Assembly: GCA_964575675.1 (NCBI GenBank)
Contig: CAZNRY010000007.1
Span: forward strand, 1 to 44,767
From: CAZNRY01 sp964575675
GTDB taxonomy: Bacteria; Eisenbacteria; RBG-16-71-46; CAIMUX01; VGJL01
Direction: 5' to 3'
DNA length: 44,767 bases
The position numbers and the translations under genes are program-made. The notes below the pieces were generated by a model. It did no database searches. It saw nothing but the letters and a program-made list of their open reading frames with translations, and was not told where the DNA came from. Numbering within the stretch: the stretch's first letter is position 1; the number at the start of each line of letters is the position of its first letter. Positions 7,146 through 16,326 of this stretch are shown piece by piece.

Positions 7146-8290
7146 TCTCCTCACCGGCGGATCACAGCGAGCGTGCTGCTCGGACGCGGCCAGTCGGGTT
7201 GCGTCTTGGATCCGTGGCGGCCGCGTTCCTACTCACGCTTCTCTGCGCGGTGCGCCCGTGGGCCCAAGGGGGGACTTCCTCCGCGGAGAGACCACTCCTC
7301 CAATCGGTCCGGCTCAGAGGGTCGCACACGGCGTGGTCGATCGAGGGACGCGATTCGACGCTGACCATCCGGCAAACCAGATTGCCCTTGGAGATCGAGA
7401 TCCTCCCCGATCCACGCCTCCGGTTCAGGGCGGGACTCGAGATGCGCTCCCAAAGTCTTGGCGACACGGGTTCGGTCTCGTCGACGGGACTCGCAGGAGG
7501 TTGGCTCGATGCGCGCTATCTCCCGGGGCCGGATTGGCTGCTCGGCGTCGGCGCGGCGATTCCGTTTCGCGACCCCTCCGTGACGCTCCAGGAAACGCGC
7601 CTTGTCTCGTGGCTCCAGGAGACCGGTCTCCAGATGCCCGGATCGAGTTTCGCGCTTGAGCCCTCAATCGAGGCGAGGGTTTCGCGCGGCGCCGCATGGA
7701 ACGAGCTCTACGCGGCGGCCGCGGGGATCGCGGTGACGGTCAGGCTTCCCCATCCGGCATATCGCGCGGGCGTTTCTCTCGATCCGGGGGATCGCGTGCG
7801 GCTCGCCTTTGGGCTCGATGGTCCGCTGGCGGGATGGCGCGGGGCGCTCGCGATTTCAGGAACTGTGGAGACGGTTTCTCGTCTGGACGACGCGGATCGG
7901 TACCGCGAAGGGCCGCGCTTGCGCGCCGAGATAACTCTGCAGAGGCCAGGCAAGTACGGTTTCCGATGTGAGTTAGGGTCGTATCTTCAAGCACAAGGCG
8001 ATGGTGGCAGCGGGTGGCCCGCTCCGCGCGGAGGGTCCCTCTGGCGAGCGGGTGTGGGGCTCTCGTGGGGAGAGATCTGGCGGTGGACGGCGAGCGCCGC
8101 GGCGTGGAGGACCCAAGGGTTCGGCGATCTGCTTGGGGACTCCTTCGCCGTCCGCCCGGGCGCATCGCTCGGCCGCAGCTTCGGGGGGCACCGCCTCGAG
8201 GCGTCGATCGCCCCGCTCTTCGGGACCGCCGCGCATGACCGGTCTCTTCGGGGAGTGGACGCGGTCCTCTCGTGGGGGCTTGCGCGATGA
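7142..8290 (+). CDS. Outer-membrane beta-barrel protein, unknown function
   Basis: A 382-residue exported protein: a hydrophobic signal segment (residues 23-38, cleavage probably after PWA), then alternating polar/apolar strands with many Trp, Tyr, Gly and Arg and regular turns. Examples are TGLAGGWLDARYLPG, DWLLGVGAAIPF and LWRAGVGLSWGEIWRWTASAAAW. It ends in a strand (AVLSWGLAR). This is typical of a 12-16 strand barrel. GTG at 7142 overlaps the upstream TGA; the stop overlaps the following ATG. By position it may export or anchor the giant lipoprotein encoded next; that is inference. No specific family recognised. Confidence 0.7.
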   Translation: MISSPADHSERAARTRPVGLRLGSVAAAFLLTLLCAVRPWAQGGTSSAERPLLQSVRLRGSHTAWSIEGRDSTLTIRQTRLPLEIEILPDPRLRFRAGLEMRSQSLGDTGSVSSTGLAGGWLDARYLPGPDWLLGVGAAIPFRDPSVTLQETRLVSWLQETGLQMPGSSFALEPSIEARVSRGAAWNELYAAAAGIAVTVRLPHPAYRAGVSLDPGDRVRLAFGLDGPLAGWRGALAISGTVETVSRLDDADRYREGPRLRAEITLQRPGKYGFRCELGSYLQAQGDGGSGWPAPRGGSLWRAGVGLSWGEIWRWTASAAAWRTQGFGDLLGDSFAVRPGASLGRSFGGHRLEASIAPLFGTAAHDRSLRGVDAVLSWGLAR

Positions 8291-11200
8291 GGAATGCTCC
8301 GACCCGTTTTCTGCTCGCTGTGGCGGCCGGCCTCATCGTCCTCTCGTGCACCGCCGACAGGATCAACGAGCCGGCCGACGGCGCTCTTCGGATCTTCTTC
8401 GTCGTTGAGAACCCGAGTTCCAAGGGCTCCGCCGGGATCGGGCGGGACGACTCGATTCGGTCCTCGCTGCAGGTCGATTCCATCCGGATCGTCGTTCGCG
8501 ACGCGCGCGACAGAGATCTCGCGGTCCGGAAGGTCGGGTATGCCGGATCGGGCGACGTCTTGATCGAGATGAGCCTTCAGGCTGCCCGCGACCTGACCGT
8601 TCTGATGAGCGGCGACGGCCCGGGGGGCGACGCTACCAGGGGATCGCTTTACTTCGGCCGGCAGACGGGGATCACGATCGAGCGGGGACGAACGACCGAG
8701 GCGACCCTCGTTCTCTCGGGGACGGGAGCGGATGCGCCCGTTGTTGAGGGGGAAGCGGGGAGCCCATCCTACATCGTGCGCTGGAGCAGGATCCCCTTCG
8801 CCTCCTCGTACACGCTGCGGGAGCATTCGGCGTCCGGCTCGCAGGACTTCTCGATCGCCGGGGAGGACACGTTCCGGCTCTTCACGCCGGGGGAGGAGAT
8901 GGGGATCGCGCGACTCGCTCGTTCTGTTCGATCCGATGTGCGTGCTTTCCGCGGGCGGACCCGGACGCGCACGGTCGATCAGGAGGGCGGCGCCCCTCGG
9001 GCATCGAGCGGGGCGGCGCGAGCGGCGGACCTCCGATCCTACCGCGTTCGGGGAGAGCTTCCCCTCGGGCCCGGGATCTTCGGCGACTCGGCGAGCGTCG
9101 ATCTCTCTGCTTGGTTCGACCTCCCGCGGGTTTTCGATGCGACGCCCGCGGACAGTGCGACCGGGGTGCTCGATACGAGCGAGATCTCGATTCGTTTCGA
9201 CCGTGTGATGGGAGGGTCACTCGATACTCTCGTCACGTTGCGCGAACTGTGGACGGGGGTTTGGGTCCTGTCGGTTCGCGCTTGGTTCAACCAGAACCGG
9301 ATGTTCCGACCCGCGGCTCCGCTGGGCAGGGGGGGGGGGTTCCGCGTGGGCGTCTCGACGAAGGTGCGGGATGCCGCCGGCCGTCCGCTCGATCAAGATT
9401 CCTCGCGCGAGGGGCTGCAGGCCTTCGTCTCGGACTTCCGGGTGGAAGCTTACGATCCGCTGCGGGTCGCCTCGGTCACGCCCGCGGACGCCGCGACGGA
9501 TGTCTCTATCACGCCGCTGATTTCGCTCACCCTTCTTCGCGCGGTCGATCGCGCGACCATCACCTCGACGAGCTTCACTCTCTCGGGGCCGTCGGGCAGC
9601 GTTGCGGCCACGCGCCTCTTCGGTTCGGGCGACGCGCTTCTGACCCTCACCCCATCCGAGGATCTGCTCTACGATACGACCTATACGGTTCGCCTCGAGA
9701 CGACGGTCCTCGATGCGGCCAGGGGCGAGCCGCTCGATCAGAACCCCTCCGATGGGGCGCTCCAGCCCTTCGTCTCGACCTTCCGCACGATCGCGCAACC
9801 CACGGGGCCGAGCATTGTCTCGACGGCGCCGGCTGCGGGCGAACCGAACCATATCGTCTACGACCCAGCCGTCGTCGTCTTCGATTCTGCGATTCGAATC
9901 GACACCTTCCGGCCCGGCGACACGGTTCTCTTGCAGCGCGACCTGAACGACCTGTGGGTGAACGTCGAACTGCGCCCCCCACCCTACACGACCGACGGGA
10001 GGGTGTTCACCCTCATTCCGGTTCAGGACATGAGGCGCAACACGGCCCATAGGTTGATCGTCCGCGGCGGGTCGGGCGGGGTCCGCGGTTCCGATGGGAT
10101 CGCGTTCGATCAAGACTACACGGCGCCCGGATTCCAGGACTTCGTGGCGCTCTTCACGACCGAACAGAACGTGCGCGTCGAAACGAGTTTTCCGGCCGAC
10201 GGGGCGAGCCAGGTCCCTTGGGACATCGAGGTGCGCCTCACGCTCGACGGTGCGATTCAGTCCGAGTCGGTGGCCGATACGACCTTCGCCCTCTTGCTAG
10301 ACGAGCTTCCGGTCTCGGGGTCGAGGTGGATCTCCTCGGACCTCCGCGAGATCCGCTTCCGTCCCGACGCGCCCTTGCTCGGCTACCGGACCTATACGAT
10401 CTGGGCGGGCGCCGGGCTCAAGTCTTCCCGCGGAGGCGCCCTCGATCAGGACTACAGCCTGGATGGGCATCAGGCATTCTCGAGCCGATTCACGACCGTC
10501 GAGGAGACCGTGTCTCCCCGCGTCGACTCGATCGACCCTCCGGCCGGCGCGCTCGACGTCTCTCCCGGGCAGAGGGTCACGGTGGTCTTCAGCGAACCGG
10601 TGCGATCCTTCCTGGTACTCGACAACTACTACATCACGCAGACCGACTCGGCGGGGGTGAAGGTCCCGGCCACCGTTACGGTCGCTTCGGACAATCTCTC
10701 GGCCGAGCTCGTCCCGACGAGTCCCCTGGCCCCGCTGACGGTCTACCACGTGCATGTCGAGCCGCTGGTGACCGACCTGTTCGGCAACGGGCTCGATCAA
10801 GATCCGGCCAAGCCGGGGAAGCAGAAGTTCCACAGCACCTTCACGACCGTGCAGGAAAGGGTCCCGCCGCAGGTCGTCGCCATTTCTCCGCTCGACGGAT
10901 CGACCGGTGTCCCGGTCGATGGCTCCGTCGCAATCGACTTCACCGAACCGGTCGATCAGGGATCCGTCTCCTCGGCCCTGCGGATCGGCACCGGCAGCCT
11001 CCCGCATCCGGGCGGCATCGCTTTCGAGGTCGGCGGCCAGCGGGTGATTTGGACGCCGGCCTCGCCGCTCCTCTACGGCTCCCTCTACGATGTGCGCGTC
11101 GACACGCTGCTGGTCGATCTGGCCGGAAATCGGTTGGATCAGTATCCGGATGGCGAGCATCCCGGAAGCGATCCGTTCGTGAGTTCCTTCTCGACCGAGC

Positions 11201-13002
11201 TGGATCTCCACGGGCCCGAGCTCCAGAGCGTCGCGCCCGAGGACGGATCGATCGGGGTAGCCGTGGACACGGCGCCGGTTCTGCTCTTCAGCGAGGGGAT
11301 CGATCCGCTCACGATCGGCCCGACCGGAATCGGCCTGGCCGATTCTCTCGGGCAGGATGTCGTCGTCGAGCCCGTCCTCTCGACGGACGGCAGGGAGGTC
11401 ACGCTCGCCCACGCGGTCCCGCTCGCGGTCGAAACTCGTTATTCGATCACCGTCTACCCCGCGCTCACCGACCTGCAGGGAAACCCTTTCGATGCGGATC
11501 CCTCCACGGCAGGCAACCAGCCGCTCACGACCGTCTTCCGCACGCGGGTCGAGAACATCGCGCCTTTCGTGGTTTCGGTCGTTCCCGCCGATTCCGCCGC
11601 CGATGTGGCGGTCTCGACGGCCGTCACGGTGACCTTCAGCGAACCGTGCGACCCGGCGACGGTCGGACCAACGACGTTCCTGCTGCTCCTCGACGGATCG
11701 TCCGTGCCCGGGAGCCGCGAGCTCGCCCCCGGCGATACGGTGGCCACCTTCGTTCCTGCCAGCGACCTTCAGCATTCCGCCCTTTACGAAGTTCGCGTCG
11801 AGGGGGTAGAGGATCTGAAGGGGAACCTCCTCGATCAGGATCCGCTGGCGGCCGGAGAGCAACCGTTCACCTCCTCGTTCACGACCGCACCCGAGCCCGC
11901 CCCCTCACCGAGCGTCGTGTCCGTCTCACCGGCCGACGGAACCCTGGATGTTGATCCCGCGGTGCGACCGAGAATCGTCTTCAGCCGGGCGATGGATCTT
12001 GCGACCTTCACGCCGCAGAATCCGGGATTGCTGAAGGGCGGTTTCGCCGTCCCCGCGACCCGCGCCGGCGAGCCCGGGGACACGTCCTTCGTCCTGACGC
12101 CGGAAGACCCGCTCGCGGGGGGCGCGTACACCTGGTTCGTGAGCCCCGCGCTGAAGGACACACAGGGGAACTCCCTGGATCAGGATCCCCTGGTTCCGGG
12201 CGCCCAGTGGTTCGAGGCGGGATTCGAGGTGGGGAAGCGGCCCGTGGCGAACGCGGGCGCCGGAGTTTGTTCGGACGGAGGGGATCTGTCGATCCCCTTC
12301 GATGGCAGCGGCTCTGTCGATCCCGATGGACAGATCGCCCACATCGCCGGCGCCTGGAGTTGGGGGGACGGCACGACGACCGCGTTCTCCGACTTCTCCG
12401 GTCTGCGGGCAACCCACGCCTACGCCTGCGCCGACCTGAAGGGGTGCGATGGGCTCGACAACGACGGCGACGGCCAAACGGACGAAACGGGGCCCGGTGG
12501 GTGTGACGAGAGCTACCGCGTGATCCTGAGCCTGAGAGACGAGAGCGGACTGGAATCCGCCGATACGACCGGTGTCGCTTTTTGCGCGTTTCTGGCGCGA
12601 ACCTCCGATCCGCTCGACGGCGCGGCCGGCGTCGACACCTTGCGGACGATCCGCGTGTGGCTGTCGGCGCCCTGCAACCCCGTTACGCTCGGACCCGCCT
12701 CGGTCTGGCTTGCGATCCAGGGGGGGGACAGCGCGGCCATCATCCGGGGAACGGAGGACGGCGATCGCGTCCTCGTCCTCGTCCTGGATCCCGCATCCCC
12801 GCTGCTCCCCGACACGACCTACGTGATTCACGTCGCCGGTTCCCTGCAGGCGTCCACAGGATCTGGGTTCGACCAGCTGCCGTGCGACGCCGGGGTGCAG
12901 GAGTTCACCGCCTCATTCCGGACCGAGCAGCGCCCCGTGCCTCCCCCCGGCCTCCGCAAGGACCGTCCCGCTGCGGTGCGCCTGCGAGACGAACGGCCGT
13001 GA
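8287..13002 (+). CDS. Giant lipoprotein with ten Ig-like (Big_5) repeats and a PKD-like domain
   Basis: A 1571-residue surface lipoprotein. The signal peptide ends in VLSC with the lipidated cysteine at residue 21. After an N-terminal domain of about 250 residues come tandem Big_5-type repeats of roughly 110-115 residues. Each opens like VxPADGAxDVxxxxxxxxxF and closes with a G-N-x-L-D-Q-D-P-x-x-x-G-x-Q-x-F signature and an SxFTT strand. Nine are consecutive; then a PKD-like domain (VDPDGQIAHIAGAWSWGDG) with a calcium-loop-like segment (DNDGDGQTDE, about 12457-12486), and a tenth repeat. ATG at 8287 overlaps the barrel gene stop. Likely an extended stalk or adhesin on the cell surface. Confidence 0.85.
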   Translation: MRNAPTRFLLAVAAGLIVLSCTADRINEPADGALRIFFVVENPSSKGSAGIGRDDSIRSSLQVDSIRIVVRDARDRDLAVRKVGYAGSGDVLIEMSLQAARDLTVLMSGDGPGGDATRGSLYFGRQTGITIERGRTTEATLVLSGTGADAPVVEGEAGSPSYIVRWSRIPFASSYTLREHSASGSQDFSIAGEDTFRLFTPGEEMGIARLARSVRSDVRAFRGRTRTRTVDQEGGAPRASSGAARAADLRSYRVRGELPLGPGIFGDSASVDLSAWFDLPRVFDATPADSATGVLDTSEISIRFDRVMGGSLDTLVTLRELWTGVWVLSVRAWFNQNRMFRPAAPLGRGGGFRVGVSTKVRDAAGRPLDQDSSREGLQAFVSDFRVEAYDPLRVASVTPADAATDVSITPLISLTLLRAVDRATITSTSFTLSGPSGSVAATRLFGSGDALLTLTPSEDLLYDTTYTVRLETTVLDAARGEPLDQNPSDGALQPFVSTFRTIAQPTGPSIVSTAPAAGEPNHIVYDPAVVVFDSAIRIDTFRPGDTVLLQRDLNDLWVNVELRPPPYTTDGRVFTLIPVQDMRRNTAHRLIVRGGSGGVRGSDGIAFDQDYTAPGFQDFVALFTTEQNVRVETSFPADGASQVPWDIEVRLTLDGAIQSESVADTTFALLLDELPVSGSRWISSDLREIRFRPDAPLLGYRTYTIWAGAGLKSSRGGALDQDYSLDGHQAFSSRFTTVEETVSPRVDSIDPPAGALDVSPGQRVTVVFSEPVRSFLVLDNYYITQTDSAGVKVPATVTVASDNLSAELVPTSPLAPLTVYHVHVEPLVTDLFGNGLDQDPAKPGKQKFHSTFTTVQERVPPQVVAISPLDGSTGVPVDGSVAIDFTEPVDQGSVSSALRIGTGSLPHPGGIAFEVGGQRVIWTPASPLLYGSLYDVRVDTLLVDLAGNRLDQYPDGEHPGSDPFVSSFSTELDLHGPELQSVAPEDGSIGVAVDTAPVLLFSEGIDPLTIGPTGIGLADSLGQDVVVEPVLSTDGREVTLAHAVPLAVETRYSITVYPALTDLQGNPFDADPSTAGNQPLTTVFRTRVENIAPFVVSVVPADSAADVAVSTAVTVTFSEPCDPATVGPTTFLLLLDGSSVPGSRELAPGDTVATFVPASDLQHSALYEVRVEGVEDLKGNLLDQDPLAAGEQPFTSSFTTAPEPAPSPSVVSVSPADGTLDVDPAVRPRIVFSRAMDLATFTPQNPGLLKGGFAVPATRAGEPGDTSFVLTPEDPLAGGAYTWFVSPALKDTQGNSLDQDPLVPGAQWFEAGFEVGKRPVANAGAGVCSDGGDLSIPFDGSGSVDPDGQIAHIAGAWSWGDGTTTAFSDFSGLRATHAYACADLKGCDGLDNDGDGQTDETGPGGCDESYRVILSLRDESGLESADTTGVAFCAFLARTSDPLDGAAGVDTLRTIRVWLSAPCNPVTLGPASVWLAIQGGDSAAIIRGTEDGDRVLVLVLDPASPLLPDTTYVIHVAGSLQASTGSGFDQLPCDAGVQEFTASFRTEQRPVPPPGLRKDRPAAVRLRDERP
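9118..12943 (+). repeat. Ten protein-level Big_5 repeats in the lipoprotein gene
   Basis: Closing signatures lie near 9379 (PLDQDSSREG), 9724 (PLDQNPSDG), 10099 (AFDQDYTAPG), 10435 (ALDQDYSLDG), 10786 (GLDQDPAKPG), 11125 (RLDQYPDGEHPG), 11479 (PFDADPSTAG), 11821 (LLDQDPLAAG), 12169 (SLDQDPLVPG) and 12862 (GFDQLPCDAG). Spacing is about 340-350 bases except for the last, which follows the PKD-like domain. The repeats are clear in protein but diverged in DNA, so they are old duplications. Confidence 0.85.
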
Positions 13003-13061
13003 GCCGCTCCATCCGCTAGGGAGCTCGGGCGGTTAGAAGCAAGAGGCGCGCCGCGCCGGAC

Positions 13062-14366
13062 TCAGCGGCCTGCGGTCGGATCGATTCCCGGGAACGGCGT
13101 AAAGAGCGGGTCGCCCGGTTGGGTCGTCCAGATGAATGCCTTGCCCGCCGGCAAGGGGATTCCCCGCGCGGTGCCGTCGCGAAGGTCGATCCATCGTTCG
13201 ATCCCCGGACGCGGCCGCGCCACGACGACCCATGTGTCCATCTGATGGGGCAGCGCCACCTCCTCGACGAACGGCTCTGCGCTGCACACGGTCGCCGCTT
13301 CGGCGGCGATGGCGACGCTACGCAAGAGCCAGACGAGAATCGCGGCGCGATCCCTGGGGATGGCGGCTCCACGCGTGAGGACTTCTCCCATGTCCGCAGG
13401 TTCGAACCAAGTCCGCGCGGCCGGGATCTCGAGGCGGGCGAGGTGTTCGTCGACCCAAGCGAGCGAAGCCGCGAGCCTCTCGACCGGCTCCGCGTGCTGA
13501 ATCTGTATCTCCTGCGAAGCCGACATCAACGTCTCGGGCATCTGTCGAAGGACGATCCTCCAGAGCCTTCTGCGGGACTGCGCGATGCTCTCCCAATCGT
13601 CGGGGAATCCGTAGCGGAGGACAGGAGGGCCGACGATGCTGGGCGCGCGGGATGTCAGGTGGGCGGAGATCGTCCGCTCCCAAGGCGGCTCCGGGGGAAG
13701 ATGCCCGAGCAGCCAGCGTGCCACGGTCGATCCCCCGGACTTCCTCTCCACCGCGGGGGGCACGTCTCCGAACCACCAGGTGCGCAACGGCAGGTTGTTA
13801 GGAAACGTGAAGAGCAGCTCACTCTCGATCGTCGAATCGGGTCCCCCGAAGTGGTGCTCTCCAATGTAGTGCTTTTGGACGAACACGGCGGTGATCACCC
13901 CCTCGACCTTCACCTCGACCACGTCGCCCGGCTGCAGCCCGGGAGGGGTCACGACGAAATCCGCGAGCCCCGGATAACCCCCCGGGCCGGCATCGACGCA
14001 GGGACCCGTTCTCGCCGAATCGGGCGGGATCTTTTCTCGGCCGCCCCCCTGGCGATGCACCCATCCCTCGACCAACCAGATCCGCTCGACCCCGACTCTG
14101 TGAGTCCAGCGCATGCTGCCCCGATCGCGCGGCCCCGCGGGCCCGGCCATCCAGATGATGTGGTCCACGCACCCGAACTCACCCGGGCCGCGCATGTCGA
14201 ACTGGCGCTGGCTGGCGAGGACGACCCGCTCGGCGCTCGCCGGAAGGCTTGTCGGCCGCGCCACGACGATGGCTCGCGCCTCCTCGGCCTCGTAGGCTGC
14301 GGCGGCCCCGGCGGTAAGGAGAATCCCAACCGCCCCACAGACAAGACCGGCACGAAATACCATCAT
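13062..14366 (-). CDS. Exported transglutaminase-fold protein lacking the catalytic cysteine
   Basis: A 434-residue exported protein (signal peptide residues 5-25). Residues 130-240 are a beta-rich DUF3857-like domain (GLQPGDVVEVKVEG, FTFPNNLPLRTWWFG). Residues 285-400 follow the transglutaminase-core pattern, but the segment aligning with GDCxDxAxLLxxLLR reads AIPRDRAAILVWLLR, so there is no cysteine there. The His strand reads DTWVVVARPRPG and only the Asp-type strand RWIDLRDG remains. It is probably a non-catalytic binding or scaffold protein. ATG at 14366 overlaps the upstream gene stop (ATGA); GGAGG lies 10 bases upstream. It is the second gene of a two-gene operon. Confidence 0.72.
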   Translation of the reverse strand: MMVFRAGLVCGAVGILLTAGAAAAYEAEEARAIVVARPTSLPASAERVVLASQRQFDMRGPGEFGCVDHIIWMAGPAGPRDRGSMRWTHRVGVERIWLVEGWVHRQGGGREKIPPDSARTGPCVDAGPGGYPGLADFVVTPPGLQPGDVVEVKVEGVITAVFVQKHYIGEHHFGGPDSTIESELLFTFPNNLPLRTWWFGDVPPAVERKSGGSTVARWLLGHLPPEPPWERTISAHLTSRAPSIVGPPVLRYGFPDDWESIAQSRRRLWRIVLRQMPETLMSASQEIQIQHAEPVERLAASLAWVDEHLARLEIPAARTWFEPADMGEVLTRGAAIPRDRAAILVWLLRSVAIAAEAATVCSAEPFVEEVALPHQMDTWVVVARPRPGIERWIDLRDGTARGIPLPAGKAFIWTTQPGDPLFTPFPGIDPTAGR

Positions 14367-15877
14367 CGCTCTGCATCCTCCAATCGGAATCTGTAATGTC
14401 CGGCGATCCTCTCGAAGGGTTGACTGAACGCCACGACCCCTTCCTCTAGATGTTCCCATCGGACCAACGCGATCGCACAGGGGGCTGCGCCGCCGATCCC
14501 GAGCGTCGCATCCAGAGGGCTCCAGCGGTTGAGGAAGACCTCGGTCCAAAGATGGAAGAGCATCCGGTCGGAGGCGGGGACGATTCCCGCCACAAGGCGC
14601 GCCGGGATGCCGCGGGCCCGGCAGCAGGCGGCGAGCAAGACGGCGTGCTCCGTGCAGTCGCCCCGCCGCGCCCGCAGGGTTTGGGATGCGGTCGCAAAGA
14701 CCGTCCCCAAGTCCCGGATCACGATCCTCTCATGGACCGCACGCTCGAGCAGCAGGGCCTCCTCCGTCGGCGTCTCGGCCCCCAGAACGGCCCCCTGCGC
14801 AAAATCTCGAACGGCGGGATCCGCGGCATCGACGATCAGATCGCTCTCGATGCAGGGTGCGAGGTCGGCACGGTCTCTCCATCGGGCGCGGTCTTCGTTC
14901 GTCGTTTCGCCGGCGCGCCCGCGCTCCAGGCGGATCCGCCAGGATTGCGGGGATGCGCCGCCCGTCACGCGCTGGCCCGGTTCATCCGGAATGGGGGGGG
15001 CAACACCCGCGGCGAGTTCGTCCGCGGACGGCGGCTCGGGGAGCATCAGGATCTCGCAGGGGGAGGTGTTCGGAGGATCTCCCTCGAAGGGGAGGGGCCG
15101 CCACGCGATCGCGTCGAAACCTATCTCGGACGCCTCTCCTCGAGCGATCTCGTCCCGCTCGATGACCGACCCGAGCCCCTCGTCCCTCTCCATCCAGATC
15201 GCCCCGCGCCGGTCGCGCCACTGGAGGACGTTCGCCGTGGCCGGCCCCCCCAGGGCGGAATCCCGGACCGTGAACACCACGCAGGCGATCCGATTCGCAC
15301 CCGCCTCCAGTGTGTCGCCTCTCAGTCGGACCACTCGAAAGGTCGCCGGGCGCATCGCTTCGGTGTTGACCGATCGCACGCGCGAAGAGTCGCGGCAGTC
15401 CGATAGAAGCCGCTCGATGGCCACGGGGCCATGAAGGGGGCCGCCCGGCAGCGTGTCGACCTCGGTGCGCCCCGCGCGGGTTCTCTCGCGTCGCCACCCC
15501 CCCTGGACGCATACCAGCAGATCGCTCCACGAATCGGGTCCCAACCCGCTCCGGATGAGATGGACGCTCCGGAGATCGCCCCCCGGTTCTTCCGTCCAGA
15601 GAGCCTCTTCCGTCAAGATGATCTCCTGATCGCCCCTGCGGATCTCGATACGGTTTTCTTCCCGCCGGTAGACGAACCCCGCCGAATCGGAGGAGGTCAC
15701 CCACAGGCAACGACCTACCGGGGCGTTCCCCAGCCGGATCCCGTATCGGACCGAGTCCCCGACGCTGGCTTCCGCCGGGCCCGACCCGGTGGCCACGAGC
15801 AGTGAGAGGAGGATCTCTAGCATCCACTGGAGTATACGAAACCTGCCGAATCGGATGATCCAACTTTTCCTTGACAC
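14363..15877 (-). CDS. Exported transglutaminase-like protein with intact triad
   Basis: A 504-residue protein with an N-terminal signal (basic residues 3-13, hydrophobic 18-30). The N-terminal 300 residues are beta-rich and of unknown role (VGDSVRYGIRLGNAPVGRC). The transglutaminase core follows: RRGDCTEHAVLLAACCR (Cys408), LFHLWTEVFLN (His442) and RWSPLDATLG (Asp456), the papain-like triad of the superfamily. Members act as cross-linking enzymes or proteases. GTG at 15877 gives the basic signal n-region; ATG at 15823 is an alternative. It is coupled to the degenerate transglutaminase gene downstream, and faces the giant lipoprotein operon tail to tail. Confidence 0.82.
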   Translation of the reverse strand: MSRKSWIIRFGRFRILQWMLEILLSLLVATGSGPAEASVGDSVRYGIRLGNAPVGRCLWVTSSDSAGFVYRREENRIEIRRGDQEIILTEEALWTEEPGGDLRSVHLIRSGLGPDSWSDLLVCVQGGWRRERTRAGRTEVDTLPGGPLHGPVAIERLLSDCRDSSRVRSVNTEAMRPATFRVVRLRGDTLEAGANRIACVVFTVRDSALGGPATANVLQWRDRRGAIWMERDEGLGSVIERDEIARGEASEIGFDAIAWRPLPFEGDPPNTSPCEILMLPEPPSADELAAGVAPPIPDEPGQRVTGGASPQSWRIRLERGRAGETTNEDRARWRDRADLAPCIESDLIVDAADPAVRDFAQGAVLGAETPTEEALLLERAVHERIVIRDLGTVFATASQTLRARRGDCTEHAVLLAACCRARGIPARLVAGIVPASDRMLFHLWTEVFLNRWSPLDATLGIGGAAPCAIALVRWEHLEEGVVAFSQPFERIAGHYRFRLEDAER

Positions 15878-15899
15878 TCCCCGGACCGCTCAGGAAAAT
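15871..15899 (+). promoter_or_regulatory. Candidate sigma-70 promoter for the hyperacidic small protein
   Basis: TTGACA at 15871-15876, 17-base spacer, GAAAAT at 15894-15899 (4 of 6 matches to TATAAT). It lies about 110 bases upstream of the start at 16009. The -10 box is weak, so the call is tentative. Confidence 0.4.
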
Positions 15900-16008
15900 G
15901 CCCATCTGCCGCTGGCCGGCATGTTTCGGTGACGCTTCGCTCTTCCGACAGGCCCGCGGAGCAGGCCGTAGACGCCGGTTGTTAGGGGTCGCAACCCGGA
16001 GGTGATCG

Positions 16009-16188
16009 ATGCAGGAAGACTGGACGCGGCTGGCAGCACTAAAGGGCGGGGACGACGCAGAAGACGTTGACGAAGCCGACGACGAGGACGACGAGGATCT
16101 CGAGGACTACGACGAGGACGAGGACTGGGACGAGGACGAATACGAGGACGAAGACGAAGAGGACGTCGAGGAGGAGGCCGAAGACTAG
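16009..16188 (+). CDS. 59-residue hyperacidic small protein
   Basis: A short gene. The ribosome site GGAGGTGATC (15999-16007 region) is an almost perfect complement of the 16S 3' end, with 6 bases between GGAGG and ATG. The product begins MQEDWTRLAALKGGDDAE and then is nearly all Asp and Glu with a few Tyr and Trp. By my count 38 of 59 residues are acidic and only Arg7 and Lys12 are basic. No signal peptide or membrane helix. The first 12 residues could form a short amphipathic helix; the rest should be disordered. Possible roles, all inference: a partner for basic proteins, a metal or calcium buffer, or an RNA/DNA mimic. Nothing recognised. Confidence 0.68.
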   Translation: MQEDWTRLAALKGGDDAEDVDEADDEDDEDLEDYDEDEDWDEDEYEDEDEEDVEEEAED

Positions 16189-16287
16189 AGCCAAGCCTCC
16201 CTCGCGGTCCAAGGATCACATTCGAGCCCGTCTTCCCGGTTGCGATCGGGTGGGGCGGGCTGCTTGTTGCGGCCTTGCAGTTCCTGG

Positions 16288-16312
16288 CGCCGCCTCGGCG
16301 GCCGAGGGGGCG
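16288..16312. terminator. Strong GC hairpin between convergent genes
   Basis: CGCCG-CCTCGG-CGG-CCGAGG-GGGCG: ten pairs with one G:G mismatch and a 3-base loop. It lies between the acidic ORF (plus) and the MFS gene (minus). No T-tract on either side, so it is at best an imperfect or Rho-assisted terminator. Confidence 0.35.
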
Positions 16313-16326
16313 ACCCGCGCGGGGCT

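Noticed and set aside
10297..11862. Long minus-strand open frame (over 500 codons) inside the giant lipoprotein gene
   Set aside because: Composition is Arg/Asp/Gly-rich shadow of the Big_5 repeats on the other strand; GC-rich codons make long antisense frames common here.
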